Shown piece by piece: positions 1-11,191 of a stretch of 64,000 bases of DNA. Under the pieces are notes generated by a model. The model was not told the DNA's origin, did not search any database, and saw only the letters and a program-made list of their open reading frames with translations. Source of the stretch: Sequoia sempervirens (lineage: Eukaryota > Streptophyta > Pinopsida > Cupressales > Cupressaceae). The number at the start of each line of letters is the position of its first letter. The first letter of the stretch is position 1. The translations under genes were made by a program, and so were the position numbers. The stretch spans positions 1 to 64,000 of the forward strand of contig VDFB02018446.1 of NCBI GenBank assembly GCA_007258455.2. The letters are read 5' to 3'.

Positions 1-18
1 CTCAAGGCTATCCTCAAG

Positions 19-351
19 ATGCCCAAGAAAACATGGGAAGAGGATCTTGTACTGTCAAAGGATGATCACTGGCTCATAGAAACATGGAAGATGGGAATCG
101 ATCACATACGAGAGATTTTAGAATGTGTGCTCCATGAAGTGGAGCTTGATATTGATTGGGCTAAGGAAACCAAAATGGTCTATGAGGAGTACTTAAAGCT
201 GATGATAGATTTTGACATGCCCTCCATCGAGCTAGATCCAAAAAAGATAAGGCCACATTTCCTCAAGAAAATGGAGGATGGAGCTACCAGTGCCATCACG
301 CCAAACTTATGGATTTTGCTACTTGGGACTTCACTCAATCTAAGCAAGTAA
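19..351 (+). CDS. Unrecognised ORF fragment, probably retroelement-derived
   Basis: A 110-codon open frame with a charged, helical-looking composition (for example SKDDHWLIETWKMG near the start and several Glu/Asp/Lys-rich stretches). I see no catalytic motif, zinc knuckle or signal peptide and do not recognise the family. The window edge lies just upstream, so the true start may be outside. Codon-like sequence seems to continue past the stop in other frames to about position 600, which suggests a frameshifted larger ORF. Its position just ahead of a TATA-like stretch (741-752) would fit the 3' end of a retroelement next to an LTR, but that is inference. Confidence 0.3.
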   Translation: MPKKTWEEDLVLSKDDHWLIETWKMGIDHIREILECVLHEVELDIDWAKETKMVYEEYLKLMIDFDMPSIELDPKKIRPHFLKKMEDGATSAITPNLWILLLGTSLNLSK

Positions 352-1586
352 TAAAGAATACTCCCAAGAGTGACAAAGACTGGGATGTAATTACTGGCTG
401 ATCCAAGAAATTGAACTTTCAATTGCTCTAGAATCTAACATAATGGAGTGGAATAAGCTTCAAACATTGATCAGAAAGTTCATGGAATATGCTATTGTGA
501 AGAAGCATGAGGTGAATCCAGTGATTGATGATGAGTTCCTCACATTATAGCTGCAACAAAGGTATCCAACTACAAGACAAAATCGCTACAGTGCTACCCA
601 CAAGAAGACAAAATAGGCTAGAGGATGAAAATGTAATTTTATACTATAAAATGTTTGGGGGTAGGTGAAACCCTGATTTATAGTGAATCTTGGCCACACA
701 ATCAAATTAAATCTTGGCCATTCATTTTTATTTTTGGACACTATAAATAGGGGAGTCTCCTCTCATTTTCAAGAGAGATTTGAGTTGTTGTAAAGACATG
801 CTCCTGGAATTTTAATATAAATTCATTGATTTTGGTGGATTCTTGAGTTCCAACTTCATGTTTTAGGATTCTTCTCCTCATAGTTAGTGAATTTGAATAG
901 ATTTACTTTGTTTTTCTATGTATTTAGCATGCTTGAGTAGATTAGTTAGTGATGTTCATTGATGGTGAATGATTTTGCTGTGTTGATGCCCTTCCTTCAT
1001 TCTTTTTGCTATTTATTGATGATAAATTGCAGTGTAAAGCTAGTCTGAACATTATTTGAATGCCACACTTAAATTCTATCTTTTGTTCATGATTTATGGT
1101 GAATGAATAGTTTAACATCTATAGACCCTAGAAGATTGCACTAGTTTCATGAGACTGTGAGCTAACCTGGTTAAGTGGGACTTAATTTTAGGAAGGATTT
1201 CCACAGTAGCATCCTCCATTGTCACTGTTTGTCAGTAGTTTCAGGTCTAGGAACTTCTCCCTTTCCCTGCCCTTTTGACCTTTTTTTTTTAATAATAACT
1301 TTAGGAAAATTTCATTGCACATTGTAAAGCCAAATCTGAAGATCAAAGTGGAGTTTTGGACTATGGTCTTGAACTTGTAGCAATATAGCAACACTTCAAA
1401 AAAATTATTAACTCCATCCAAAGAACCAATTCCCCTCCAACTTAACTTACGTAAGGTTGTCCTATGATTACAAGATCACATTGAACCAACTTAATTATTC
1501 CAAGCATGTCATGACCTAACACTCAAGAGACCTTGGGGTAGTTTTCTACAACTCATTTGTAGGAGATTTCCTTTCAAGAGAGGTAG
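352..1586. other. Non-coding stretch with a TATA-like site; possible LTR remnant
   Basis: No convincing ORF. A canonical-looking plant TATA stretch, CTATAAATAGGGG, lies at 741-753 on the plus strand, followed by a CT-rich segment, as seen at the start of transcription in many plant LTRs. A G-rich tract (TTTGGGGGTAGG) at about 653-664 could be a degenerate polypurine tract. No matching second LTR was found in the window, so the call as an LTR is weak. Confidence 0.25.
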
Positions 1587-2171
1587 TGTACTTGTGCATT
1601 GCCTGTGTTGAGAAGGTGCAAAACACCCATCAACAAAACCCTTATACACCATACTAGGCCTCTAATAAAGGGTGATGTAAATGTGTCTTCAAGGAATTTA
1701 GTTTCGCCTCTTATATTTTGGCCTTGTGGATATCTTTACATTTATGATCTTGAGGATAGTCAAAATGCATTTTCCCAAGATACATTTGCAGCAGATCAAA
1801 TGGTCATGATAAAAGCTTTGTTGAGTGAGACATCCAACTTTGATAGTCAAGTAAATGTCAACAAGCTCATTTAATTCATTTTATTATGTCTTATTTTAAA
1901 ATATAAGATTAACTAAATTAGTAGAATTATTATAATAAAATTTTAGGGTCATAGTGTTCACCCTACTTATAGCATTCCTTCGCCTCCCTATTACATGATG
2001 ATGTCAAGTGCAGAGGTATGAAAATAGTAAAAAATTATAAATATTACATGTGAATAGTTGAACCTTATATGAATGGTATTCTTATAACTCACTTTGGATG
2101 TTGAATAGGTTAATGTTGGGCCTTTGAAATCAACACCTAGCAGTCAAGGTGTCTGTCAAAATTTCACTTAG
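1587..2171 (+). pseudogene. Exon-like cluster (three phase-compatible exons)
   Basis: Three open segments are bounded by plausible splice sites: about 1587-1850 (donor GTAAAT), 1947-2015 (acceptor TTTTAG, donor GTATG) and 2109-2171 (acceptor TGAATAG). The middle segments are multiples of three (69 and 63 nt), and all three join in the same phase: the first ends ...SNFDSQ, the second reads GHSVHPTYSIPSPPYYMM..., the third VNVGPLKSTPSSQG.... The third runs into TAG just before a GTAAT donor-like site. I do not recognise the protein. It could be a host gene fragment, a captured fragment in a transposon, or chance. Confidence 0.3.
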
Positions 2172-3180
2172 GTAATATAGAGAATTTTTAATTTTAATAT
2201 AAAAAATTATCCCATTTATTGTGGTTGCTCTTGACAAATTTTTTAGAGCATTACATATTTTTTTTATCATTTTCTACTTGACATGTAATAATTACTTTTG
2301 ATGGATAAATATTAGTTTTGAATCTAAGTTATCTAAGATCTAAGTGAATTTTGGGATCGATAGTTTTTTATTCAAATAATTATTTTTTGTGGATGGTTAA
2401 AATTGAATATATATTATTGTTTTGGCTTAGGAAATTACATCACCAATTTGGAGCATGATTTAGTTATCTTCATTTCTAATTTTCATTGTTCATAACACCC
2501 TTTCTCTTTCTATCTCTCCTCTCACTTTCCACCCTCTTCTCTATCTTTTTCCTCTATTTCTCTCTTTCTTGTATTTCTTTATGGATTGGAAATTCATACC
2601 TATCTACTCAAGTAGTTAGGTTATTTTTTTGATGATATCAAAACAATTATATTCAATCCAATCTTATATAGATTTGTGTTTGAGTTTCATTCCATTCCGT
2701 ACATGTGTTTCCATCTCCCATGTTGTTGTACATTGCTACTACATGCATACATTGACTAATCTATTTGGATGATTTTCAAGATCAAGTACAAGAATGAAGA
2801 GCAAAAAAATATTTAAAAGCTAGTATCTTTCCTTTGGTAGATGTATCCTCAATATTTTCATGACTATCTGTATTCTTTTCTATACTCATAAGTTAACAGT
2901 TTGATATCCCCAAGAATTTCATAATCCAAATAAAGTGAAGTAAAATGTAAGAATGGATATTGCATACCCCACAATTTAAATATCATTATTTTTCACTCAT
3001 TTTAATGTTTTGTCTACTTTGTTCCCTTTTTTCCCATTTCTAGCCTATTTTCCCTCCTTCCCCTAGCACTTTCCCCTTTCCCTATATGTTGACACATTCC
3101 TAGTCATATATTATCTATATCACCATTTCCCATTTTCCATTTTCCATGTTTTCCCTCTTCATTATGATTACTTGAAAATT
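2172..3180. other. No gene seen; AT-rich with pyrimidine runs
   Basis: AT-rich sequence without a supported ORF. CT-rich runs at about 2510-2580 and 3010-3170 resemble weaker versions of the pyrimidine blocks in the adjacent composite element. Confidence 0.5.
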
Positions 3181-3712
3181 GGGTCAGTGCAAGATCATGA
3201 TGGGCCAAACAAGGCGCTTAAGTGGCAATGAAAATTAAAAAAAAAGACTTAAGCAAATTCACATAAGAATTTTAATAGGTTATTAGCATAATTTGGAAAA
3301 TATATAGCAATAAAATTAGTAGAAAATTTAATGTAGTTTGTAGGCTACTAGTCTTTTTTTAGAAAAAAGTAATTTTAAGTGGTTAAAATTTGAAATTTCA
3401 ATGCAGTAGTAATTTAAATTTTAGAAACAAATAAAAAGAACGTAATTTTCCATCCACCCTAATTATGAGAATATATATATCTATATATATCATTCTTTGA
3501 ATATAAGTAGACACATGCCTAGATGTGACATATTTTTGTTGTAATTTCTTTGCAAGTAAATAATTAATTATGAATTTTCTATTAGGAATTTTTAAAAATA
3601 TTAAAAACCATTTGTCTAACCACCATAACTTGGTCAAAATTTTATGAAATTTTCATTTTTTTAAGCCATAGTTTGTGAAGCATATAGTGTGACACATTTT
3701 TTAGATTTGGAG
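3181..3712 (-). repeat. Inverted partial copy of the MITE-like family (3' half)
   Basis: Read on the minus strand this matches the 3' part of the MITE-like copies: the terminal repeat, the CACTTAAG segment, the GAAATTTCAAATTTT segment, the TAATTAATTATTTACTT segment and the TTTTGACCAAGTTA...GTGGT segment, in that order. Similarity stops near 3712, where unrelated GC-richer sequence begins. The matching 5' terminus of this orientation is at 10254-10287, about 6.5 kb away, so the copy is either split by the intervening DNA or is the subterminal part of a larger relative. Confidence 0.6.
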
Positions 3713-4017
3713 GGATAAATGCTTCTTTTGGTGCTGATCAGGCACTATCTAAGTGGGGACATGGAGGCAGGAGAGAATCATGATTAGGCCAAATGGCAGT
3801 GGACAGCTGGTGGGGCACTGGGACTGGCTGGGACAGTGGAGGATTCAGCAGAAGGAGGGATGTTTCAGGAAAAATTTAGGGTTGGGACATGTGACATGAG
3901 AAAGTCTCAAAGAAATTAAGGACTTAAAAGGAGGAGGTGCCTTGAAAGAATGGATGTCTAGTGTTCTTGTGGATGAAAAACAGAATATGCAGACATGAAA
4001 AGTGGTTTGGGCTTCTC

Positions 4018-4500
4018 CTTCAAAATGGATATCTATTATGAAACAAAATGGATTTTTAGTTTTTAGAAATAGGTACTCATTTTTATGTCTTTAAAATTGA
4101 TATCCATTTAAAAAATTAAAATTTAGATATCCATTTTTTAGAAACGGGTACCAATTTTTATGTCTTCAAAATGGATAACCATTACTATAAAATCAATATC
4201 AGTTTTGAAAAGCCCAAAAATCTCTCTTCAGTCAAATGGACATAACTTTTGCATTTCTTATCAAATTTTTTATTTTTATAGGCATTGGAAAGGTAATTCA
4301 GAGATCTACATAATGGAATAGGTAGTGTTTCTATATTATACACAAAAAATAATTATAATCATTTTAACTTCATATTTCATTTTTGAAACATCAAATGCTC
4401 ACTACTTTTGCATATGAAGTCCCTTTTTCATGATTTTTGTAAAACTCATCTTAAAACACTTGAAACATTAAAGAAAAATTAACAATAAAATATTTATATT
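4018..4500. repeat. Left arm of the long inverted repeat
   Basis: This segment is similar to the reverse complement of about 9570-9960. Shared blocks include TCTTTAATGTTTCAAG, CATTATGTAGATCT, ACCTTTCCAA and the GGATATCCATTTT units. It contains degraded versions of the palindromic sites that are better kept in the right arm. Divergence is substantial, so the arms are old or have been evolving independently. Confidence 0.6.
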
Positions 4501-4539
4501 TTATGTAGTAAGATGAAAAAATATTTATAAATCATCATA

Positions 4540-5080
4540 TCTCTTTGTCCCTTTCTCTATCTCTCTATATTTCACTCTCTCCCCCCTAAGCTCTAGACCT
4601 ATCTCTCCCTCCATCCCTTCCTCTCTATTTTTCCCTCTTGACGCCTCTCCCTCTCAATCTATTGATCTCGAGACTTATTTATCTACCTCTCCATCCATCC
4701 ATCCCCTCTCTTTGTCCCTCTTTATACCTATCTTTCCCACTTTCTCCCCTTGAGATCTAGGCCTATCTCTCTACCTCACTCTCCCTCCAAGTCATTCCCT
4801 CTCTTTGCCCCTCTGTAGATCTCTCTCTTTTTCTCTAGACCTATCTGTCTACCTCTTCCTCCATCCTCCCATATCTTCTTAACTCAATCTCAACTCTCTC
4901 TCCCTATCAATTTGTCTATCTCTCTATATCTCTCCCTCTTACCTCTCACACTCTTTGTACCTACCTCTCCCTCCCTCCCTTCCTATCAATCTCTCTCCCA
5001 AGCTCTAGACCTATCTCTCTACCTCTCCCTCAATTTCCTCTCTCTTTGTCCCTCTTTAGGCCTCTTTGTATTTTAGTAAA
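4540..5080. repeat. Pyrimidine-rich block (CT microsatellite-like)
   Basis: Nearly uninterrupted C/T on the plus strand, with a higher-order phrase around AGACCTATCTCTCTACCTCTCC that recurs several times at about 100-130-base spacing. It faces the purine-rich block at 8925-9490 across the composite element. Confidence 0.8.
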
Positions 5081-5150
5081 ACTAATAAATCATATACAAC
5101 CTAGTCTTCTTTTATTTTTTCTTATTCATATTAAGGTTTCTTAGATATAT

Positions 5151-5934
5151 GGGTATGTGCAGGATCATGATGGGCCAAAAAGTGGCAATATGGGTATGTG
5201 GATGACGACTTGTTTTTACCCAAAATTGATGAAATGAAAAGGGTTTTTAAAGGAGATTCTCAGCTTTCCACCAATATAAATTATTATTTACTTTGAATTT
5301 AATAAGTAATTATTACTCATTTTCTATTTGAATTATGACTAAAGTCCTAATTGATAGGTTGATTGAAAAACATCTATATCTTTCAAATGGTATCACATTT
5401 TTTGAATCCAAAACATGCATCACATTCTATGCTTCACATAATATATGATTAAAAAAATAAAAATTGAATTTCATGAAGTTTTGACCAAGTTAAGGTGGTC
5501 AGACATACGAGTTTTTAATATTTTTTAAAATTTGTAATAAAAAATTCATAATTAATTATTTACTTAGAAAAAATTACAAAAAATATGCATCACATGGGAC
5601 ATGAGTCCTCTACTTAAATCTAAAATCTTATAAAAAAATTATTATCACTTTACTATGGTTAGGGTGGTTAGACAGACACCTACTTATTTTTTCCCTGAAA
5701 TTTAAGTACTACTACATTGAAATTTCAAATTTTCACCAAATTGATTTATTTTTTTAAAACAAACCTAGTAGTTTAGAAACTACATTCAATTTTCTATAGA
5801 TTCTATTCTTTCATAATTTTGAAATAATATAGATAACTTATTCAAATTTTTATGTAAAGTTGCCTAACTCTGATTTTTCTGAATTTTTTACCACTTAAGG
5901 GCCTAATTTTTCCATGATGATCCTACACATACCC
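5151..5934 (+). mobile_element. MITE-like element, copy 1
   Basis: About 784 bp with terminal inverted repeats: it starts GGGTATGTGCAGGATCATGA and ends with the complement (...TGATCCTACACATACCC). The interior is AT-rich and non-coding and collinear with the copies at 8159, 28688, 52357 and 53984. Flanked by ATAT on both sides, a possible 4-bp target duplication. No transposase, so it is non-autonomous. Family assignment to a known superfamily is not possible from target sites alone. Confidence 0.85.
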
Positions 5935-6159
5935 ATATGCTTTTATGATATTTACATCTCAATTTTATATTTGAAACTATTTGCATGAAAAAATCTTCAT
6001 CAATTTTATATTGTTAAATCTTTCTCTATTATCTTGATTGTGAAATCTATTTTACTTGACCTACCCATACTTGGAAATTACATTAGGGTTTTATTTTCAC
6101 ATTGATACATCATTGATTTTTCAACTTTTTCAATATATAAGTGTACCTTTTGGATTTAT

Positions 6160-6365
6160 TTTTCCTCTCTCCCTCTCCAACTCTCCTTCTTTACATATGT
6201 ATTTATTTATCATTCCCCGCTCTCTCTCTCCCTCTCCCTCTCCCTACCTATCCTTCTACCTTTCTCTAAACTCCTCTATCTTCCCCAAGTCATATCTATC
6301 TCTAGCTATCTCTCCCTCTTTATATCCCTATCTCATTTTGTCTCCCTCTCTCCCTATAACTCTTA
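6160..6365. repeat. Pyrimidine-rich block with strand switch at its right edge
   Basis: CT-rich on the plus strand up to about 6365, where the sequence flips abruptly to GA-rich. It is part of the central foldback array of the composite element. Confidence 0.8.
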
Positions 6366-7180
6366 TAGAGAGTAGAGAGGGAATGTGAGAGAGGAAGATA
6401 AAGGGAAGTAGAGAGGGAAGGTAAGAGAGGAGAGAGAGAAGAGATATAGAGATATATAAAGTGATAGATAAGGGGAATGAAGTATTGATGGAGTGAGGGG
6501 TAGGTAAAGAGAGAGATAAAGAGAAGTAGAGAGGAAGGGAGGATGGGAGATGTAGATATAGAGAGGTAGGGTGGGATGGATATAGGGAGAGGTAGGTAGA
6601 TAGAGAGGAAGATGGAGATGGGAGATAAAGATAAGTATAGACATAGAGAGAGAGGTAAGGTGGGAAGGATAGAGGAAGAGGCAGGGTGAAGGGATATAGA
6701 GAGAATTCTATAGGGAAGGGGAGAGAGAGGTAATGTGGGAGGGATATAATGAGAGGTAGGTAGAGAGAGAGGTTGAGGGGAGATAGAGAGAAGTAGAGAG
6801 GGAAGTGGAGAGAGAGGTACACAGAGAGTGAGAGGGAGAGGGAGAGAGAGAGGAGGGAGAGATGGAGAGGTACATAATGAGGAAGTAGGGTGGGAGGGAT
6901 AGAGGGATAAGTAGGTAGAGAGAGAGGGTGAGTAAAGATAGAAAAAAGTAGAGAGGGAAAAGAGAGATATAGAGATATATCTAAAGGGAGAGAAGGGGAA
7001 TGAGGGATGGATGGAGTGAGAGGTAGGTAGAGAGAATTAGAGAGGGGGGGAGGAAGGGAGAGGTAGAGATAGAAAGGTAGGTAGATAGATACAAAGATGT
7101 ACATGGGAGATAAAGAGAAGTAGAAACAAAAAGAAGGTAAGGTTGGAGGGATAGAGGGAGAGGTAGGTAGAGAGATGGAG
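6366..7180. repeat. Purine-rich block (GA repeats)
   Basis: Over 800 bases of almost pure A/G with T interruptions, built from degenerate phrases such as GAGAGGTAGGTAGAGAGA. Its complement resembles the CT blocks on both sides, so the single strand could fold into very long imperfect hairpins. The long minus-strand frames here encode only Ser/Leu/Pro/Tyr repeats and are not genes. Confidence 0.85.
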
Positions 7181-8155
7181 TGTGACTACATTACCTCTCT
7201 CACTAGCTCTACTTCTCTTTATCTCCCATATGCATCTTCATCTTTGTATACCTACTTCTCCTTATATTCCTCCAACCCTACCTCTCTATCTCTCCCTCTC
7301 CCTTCCTCCCTCCCTCTCTACTTCTCTCTATCTCCCCTCTCTATTTATCTTTACCTACATCTCACTCCATCCCTCACCATTCCCCCTCTCTCCCTTTAGA
7401 TGTCTCTATATATCTCTCCTCACCCTCTCCTTTCTACCTTTATCTCACCTTCCCTCTCTACTTCTCTTATCTCCACTCACCCTATCTCTCTACCTAATTC
7501 TCCCTCTATCCCTCCCACTATACCCCTCTCTCATTACCTACCTCTCCCTCCCTCTCTCCCTCCTTCCCTCTCCCTCCTCTCTCTCTCTCCCTCTCCCTCT
7601 CCCTCTCCCTCTCCCTCTCTATGTATCTCTATTTCTCCCCTTCCCTCTCTACTTCTCCCTATCTCCCCTCACCCTCTCTCTCAACCTACCTTTGAATCTA
7701 CCCCTCCCACCTTACCCCTATCTACCCTTCCCTCTATACCTCTCTACATATCCCCTCACACTCCCTCTCTCTACCTACCTCTCCCTCTATCCCCCCCACA
7801 TTACCTATCTCTCTCTATTTGTACTTCTCTTTATCCTCCATCTCCATCCTCCTCTCTCTCTACCTAACTCTACTTATATCCGTCCTACCCTACCTCTTTA
7901 ATTCTACCTCTACCTTACTCCCTCTGTCTTTAATTATCTCTATCTCTACTCTTTGAATCTCTCTCTCTCTCTATGTATGTCTCGCTCCATCCCTCCCTCT
8001 TTCCCAATGTATCTCCATTTAGATATCCCTATATATCTCCCTTATCTCTCCTCTCTACCTCTCTAACCTTCCCTCTCTACCTTTATCTATCTTCACTCTC
8101 CCTCCCTCTATAGAAAGGTAGAGAGGAATATAGAGGGAGAGGGAGAGAATAGATA
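7181..8155. repeat. Pyrimidine-rich block (CT repeats), returning to GA at 8112-8155
   Basis: More than 900 bases of C/T-dominated repeats, with phrases such as CTCTCTACCTACCTCTCC, and a clean (CCCTCT)n run at about 7584-7618. Near 8112 it switches back to GA just before the MITE-like copy. Open frames of 155 and 239 codons here are low-complexity artefacts. Confidence 0.85.
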
Positions 8156-8158
8156 TAT

Positions 8159-8919
8159 AGGTATGTGCAGGATCATGATGGGCCAAAAAGTGGTGATATG
8201 ATGGGTATTTGTAGGGTATGTGGCTGACGACTTTTTTTATACCCAAAATTAATGAAACGAAAAGAGGTTTTTAAAGGAGATTCTCAACTTTCCACCAATA
8301 TAAATTTATGCTTTACTTTGAATTTCATAAATAATTATTATTCATTTTCTATTTAAATTCGACTAAAGTCTGATTGATAGGTTGATTGAAAAACATCTAT
8401 AGTTTTCAAGCGGTATCACATTCTATGCTTAGTATACTATAGGATTAAAAAAAAAAAATCATAAAGTTTTGACCAAGTTAAGGTGGTTAGATGTATGAGT
8501 TTTATATTTTTTAAAGTTTGTCAAAAAAAATCATAATTAATTATTTATTTGGAAAAAAAAATTACAAAATAATATGCATCACATCAGGAATGAGTCTCTA
8601 CTTATATCTAAAATATTATAAAAAATATTATCATTTTATTGTGGTTAAAGGTGGTCAAATAGACACCTCTTATTTTTCCCTGAAATTTAAGTACTCTTTG
8701 CATTGAAATTTTAAATTTTCACCAAATAGATTTTTAAAAAAAATAAATAAACCTAGTAGTTTAGAAACTACATTCAATTTTCTACAAATTCTATTCTTAC
8801 ATATTTTTGAAATAATATAGATAACTTATTCAAATTTTTACACCAAGTTGCCTAACTCTGATTTTTCTGAATTTTTTGCCACTTAAGGGCCTATTTTTTC
8901 CATGATCCTGCACATACCC
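8159..8919 (+). mobile_element. MITE-like element, copy 2
   Basis: About 761 bp, collinear with copy 1 and in the same orientation. The first G of the terminal repeat is changed to A, and the right inner repeat has lost three bases (CATGATCCTG instead of CATGATGATCCTG). Flanked by ATAT on both sides, the same as copy 1, which means either target preference or duplication of a copy together with its flanks. Confidence 0.82.
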
Positions 8920-8924
8920 ATATA

Positions 8925-9490
8925 GATAAAGATAGGTAAAGGGAGAGATAAAGATATAGAGGGATAGGTAATTAGTAATAGAGAGGAAGGCATGTAGATG
9001 GTAAGATAAAGTGATAGAGAGAGAAATAGAGATAGAGGGAGATATAAAGATGTAGAGATAGAGAAGAGGGATATCGAGGATGGAGGGAGAGTGGGGGATA
9101 GATAGAGAGGGGGTAGATAGAGAGATATAGGTAGAGAAAGGGAGAGAGATAGGTAGAGAGGTAGAGATAGAAAAATAAGAGAGAGATAGATCAATATATA
9201 GAGGGAGAGGGAGAGATGGAGAGATAATGATATAGGGTCGAGATATAGAGAGATAGAGAAGGATAGGGAAATATATAGAGATACAGGGATATAGAGGTAG
9301 AGAAAGATATGGATATAAAGGGATATAGAGATAGAATGAATAAGAGAGAGAGGTAGAGATAATGAGATAGAGATAGAAATAAAGAGAGATAGGGAGTTAT
9401 AAATAGAGGGGGAAATATTGAGAGAGAAAGGAGGTGATAGAGACAAGTAATATAGAGAATTATAGAGAGATAGGTAGAGATATATATATA
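8925..9490. repeat. Purine-rich block facing the left CT block
   Basis: GA-rich on the plus strand, with phrases such as GAGATATAGAGATAGAG; ends in a (TA)n run near 9480-9493. In inverted orientation it corresponds to the CT block at 4540-5080. Confidence 0.8.
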
Positions 9491-9559
9491 TATGTTCTGC
9501 TAGTTCAACTTTGGTAAAGGTGCACATAGGATCAAAGGCAACAAGGAGGCCTTGTATGA

Positions 9560-10144
9560 TGATTTATACAAAAAATTTACGCTCCTTAGTACAAAATCTA
9601 AATGTTTCATTATGTATTACTTCTTTAATGTTTCAAGTCTTTTGGGATGATTAATGTAAAAAGAAAAGAAAAAAAAGAATTTGTATGCAAGAATTATGAG
9701 CATTTAAATTTTAAAAATTAAGGATGAACTTAAAATGATTATAATTAATTTTTGGTGCAAAATCTTTCAAAATTATCTTATCCATTATGTAGATCTTTGA
9801 ATCACCTTTCCAACACCTCTAAAAAATCAAATTATTCATAAGTAACACAAAATTTATGCCCATTTTACTAAAGTGTGCTTTTTTGGGATTTTCAAAATGG
9901 ATATCTATTTTTCTTTACAAAATGGATATCCATTTTGATTTACAGAAAGGATATCCATTTTTATTTTCAAAATGGATATCCATTTTGAAACATAAAATTA
10001 ACTAAAATAATAATGGGAAAAAGATATGTGTTTTTCTTTTCAAAATGGATATCCATTTTGAATACATAAAATTGATGAAAAATAATTTTGGGAAATGGAT
10101 ATCCATTATTAATTAATATCTATTACTAACGGATATCCATTTTG
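9560..10144. repeat. Right arm of long inverted repeat with an array of 20-bp palindromes
   Basis: Three perfect copies of the 20-bp palindrome CAAAATGGATATCCATTTTG occur at 9918-9937, 9968-9987 and 10041-10060. Degenerate copies lie at 9893-9910, 9943-9962, 10092-10107 and 10131-10144. Spacing is about 25-50 bases. The left arm carries worn versions. Subterminal arrays of short repeats bind transposase in En/Spm-type elements, which suggests one role, but no protein is seen here. Confidence 0.75.
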
Positions 10145-10253
10145 GTTTGGTATTACCAAACAAAAATCAAATTTTACTCGACCCATACAAAAAGTCAAAT
10201 TTGTGTTTCATGATTTTGGCAAATTAAAAACACGTTTTTTCTTTTCTTTTTGA

Positions 10254-10287
10254 AACTTTTTGGCCCATCATGATCATGCACATGCCC
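10254..10287 (-). repeat. Inverted 5' terminus related to the MITE-like family
   Basis: Read on the minus strand this gives GGGCATGTGCATGATCATGA, then TGGGCCAAAAAGT, matching the first 34 bases of the MITE-like copies with two changes. It closes the composite element that opens at 3181. Confidence 0.65.
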
Positions 10288-10787
10288 ACTTAATTCATTT
10301 ATTTCTTCATTTTAGAGGTGATTTCTCTAAAAATTAAATTCTTGCTTATTCTCTCTCAAGCCAAGTTTATTTACCTCATACATCTTGTTTCCTTTTACTC
10401 TTTCTCACAATACAAACTCGCCTTCTTTGAGATATGCAAAATCTATACCCCATAATTGCTCTATACCTTGGCTCCAAAAATTTGATGCAAACATATTGTA
10501 TGATATCTAGACTAAATTAAATTATTTTCACTCAAAATAATGAAATGCATCCCCCTAAAATTGATAAAATTATCATTACTCCTCTCATATAGTCACCACA
10601 TGCTCTTGTTTTATCTTTTGAATTAGATTTTTATTTTCCTTATTAGATGTCTAGAACCATGGAGCATCATAATCAATATTTAAAGCTCATTTATAAATAT
10701 TATATAATATTTATATTATATTTAATTGTATTGTAAAATAATGTTAGGTAGTTTTGGTAAAATTGAATAATGTTGTTTAATTTTTAG
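10288..10787. other. No feature seen
   Basis: AT-rich sequence with no supported ORF or repeat. It would be intron sequence if the exon-like pieces on both sides of the composite element belonged together. Confidence 0.4.
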
Positions 10788-10874
10788 ATGATGCAAATAG
10801 ATACTCCTGATATTCATTCCATAATGGAGCATGGTGTTTCTACAAAAGTAGAAAGTTTTATACCTTTGACAAAG
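10788..10874 (+). pseudogene. Exon-like segment
   Basis: An 87-nt open segment, preceded by the strong acceptor TTTTTAG and followed by the donor GTATGG, reads MMQIDTPDIHSIMEHGVSTK and then VESFIPLTK. A second candidate at 11142-11191 (after CTCTAG, before GTATGT) reads ENLDRRTSEQVQKRPPS in a compatible phase. The protein is not recognised. These may continue the exon cluster at 1587-2171, with the 7.1-kb composite in the intervening intron. Confidence 0.25.
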
Positions 10875-11191
10875 GTATGGGGAATATTAGTAAATTTCAC
10901 ATTATATTTATTGTTTTATCTATCTATTATTTAAAAATGTAATGATATTTATTTGCAATTTAATTTCTATCTTGATGGTTGCCATAAGGCTTCCCAACTC
11001 CAAATTGTGAGTGTTCCCTTGTTGTGGTTGAACATAGTGGTTTTTTGTATGTGGTAGATGATTTTTTTTTATATATCATTCCATAACTCAATTTATATAT
11101 ATCAATTTTTATACTTTTTATAGTATTAGGTGGAGCTCTAGGAAAATTTAGATAGGAGGACAAGTGAACAAGTTCAAAAGAGACCACCATC

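Larger units (their letters stand above)
3181..10287. mobile_element. Composite TIR/foldback element of about 7.1 kb
   Basis: The left end (GGGTCAGTGCAAGATCATGA) and the inverted right end (ending ATGATCATGCACATGCCC) are related to the TIR of the MITE-like family found five times in full in this window (GGGTATGTGCAGGATCATGA). Inside, about 4020-4500 pairs with about 9570-9960 in inverted orientation with clear similarity over several hundred bases, and the CT block at 4540-5080 faces a GA block at 8925-9490. Flanks are AATT on the left and ACTT on the right, so any target duplication is degenerate. No transposase ORF is visible. It may be one large non-autonomous foldback transposon later hit by two MITE-like copies, or a product of repeated local duplication. 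Confidence 0.55.

Noticed and set aside
6056..9527. Long open frames (up to 258 codons) on both strands
   Set aside because: They lie in CT/GA repeat blocks and encode only Ser/Leu/Pro/Tyr repeats. Low-complexity DNA lacks stops in several frames at once.
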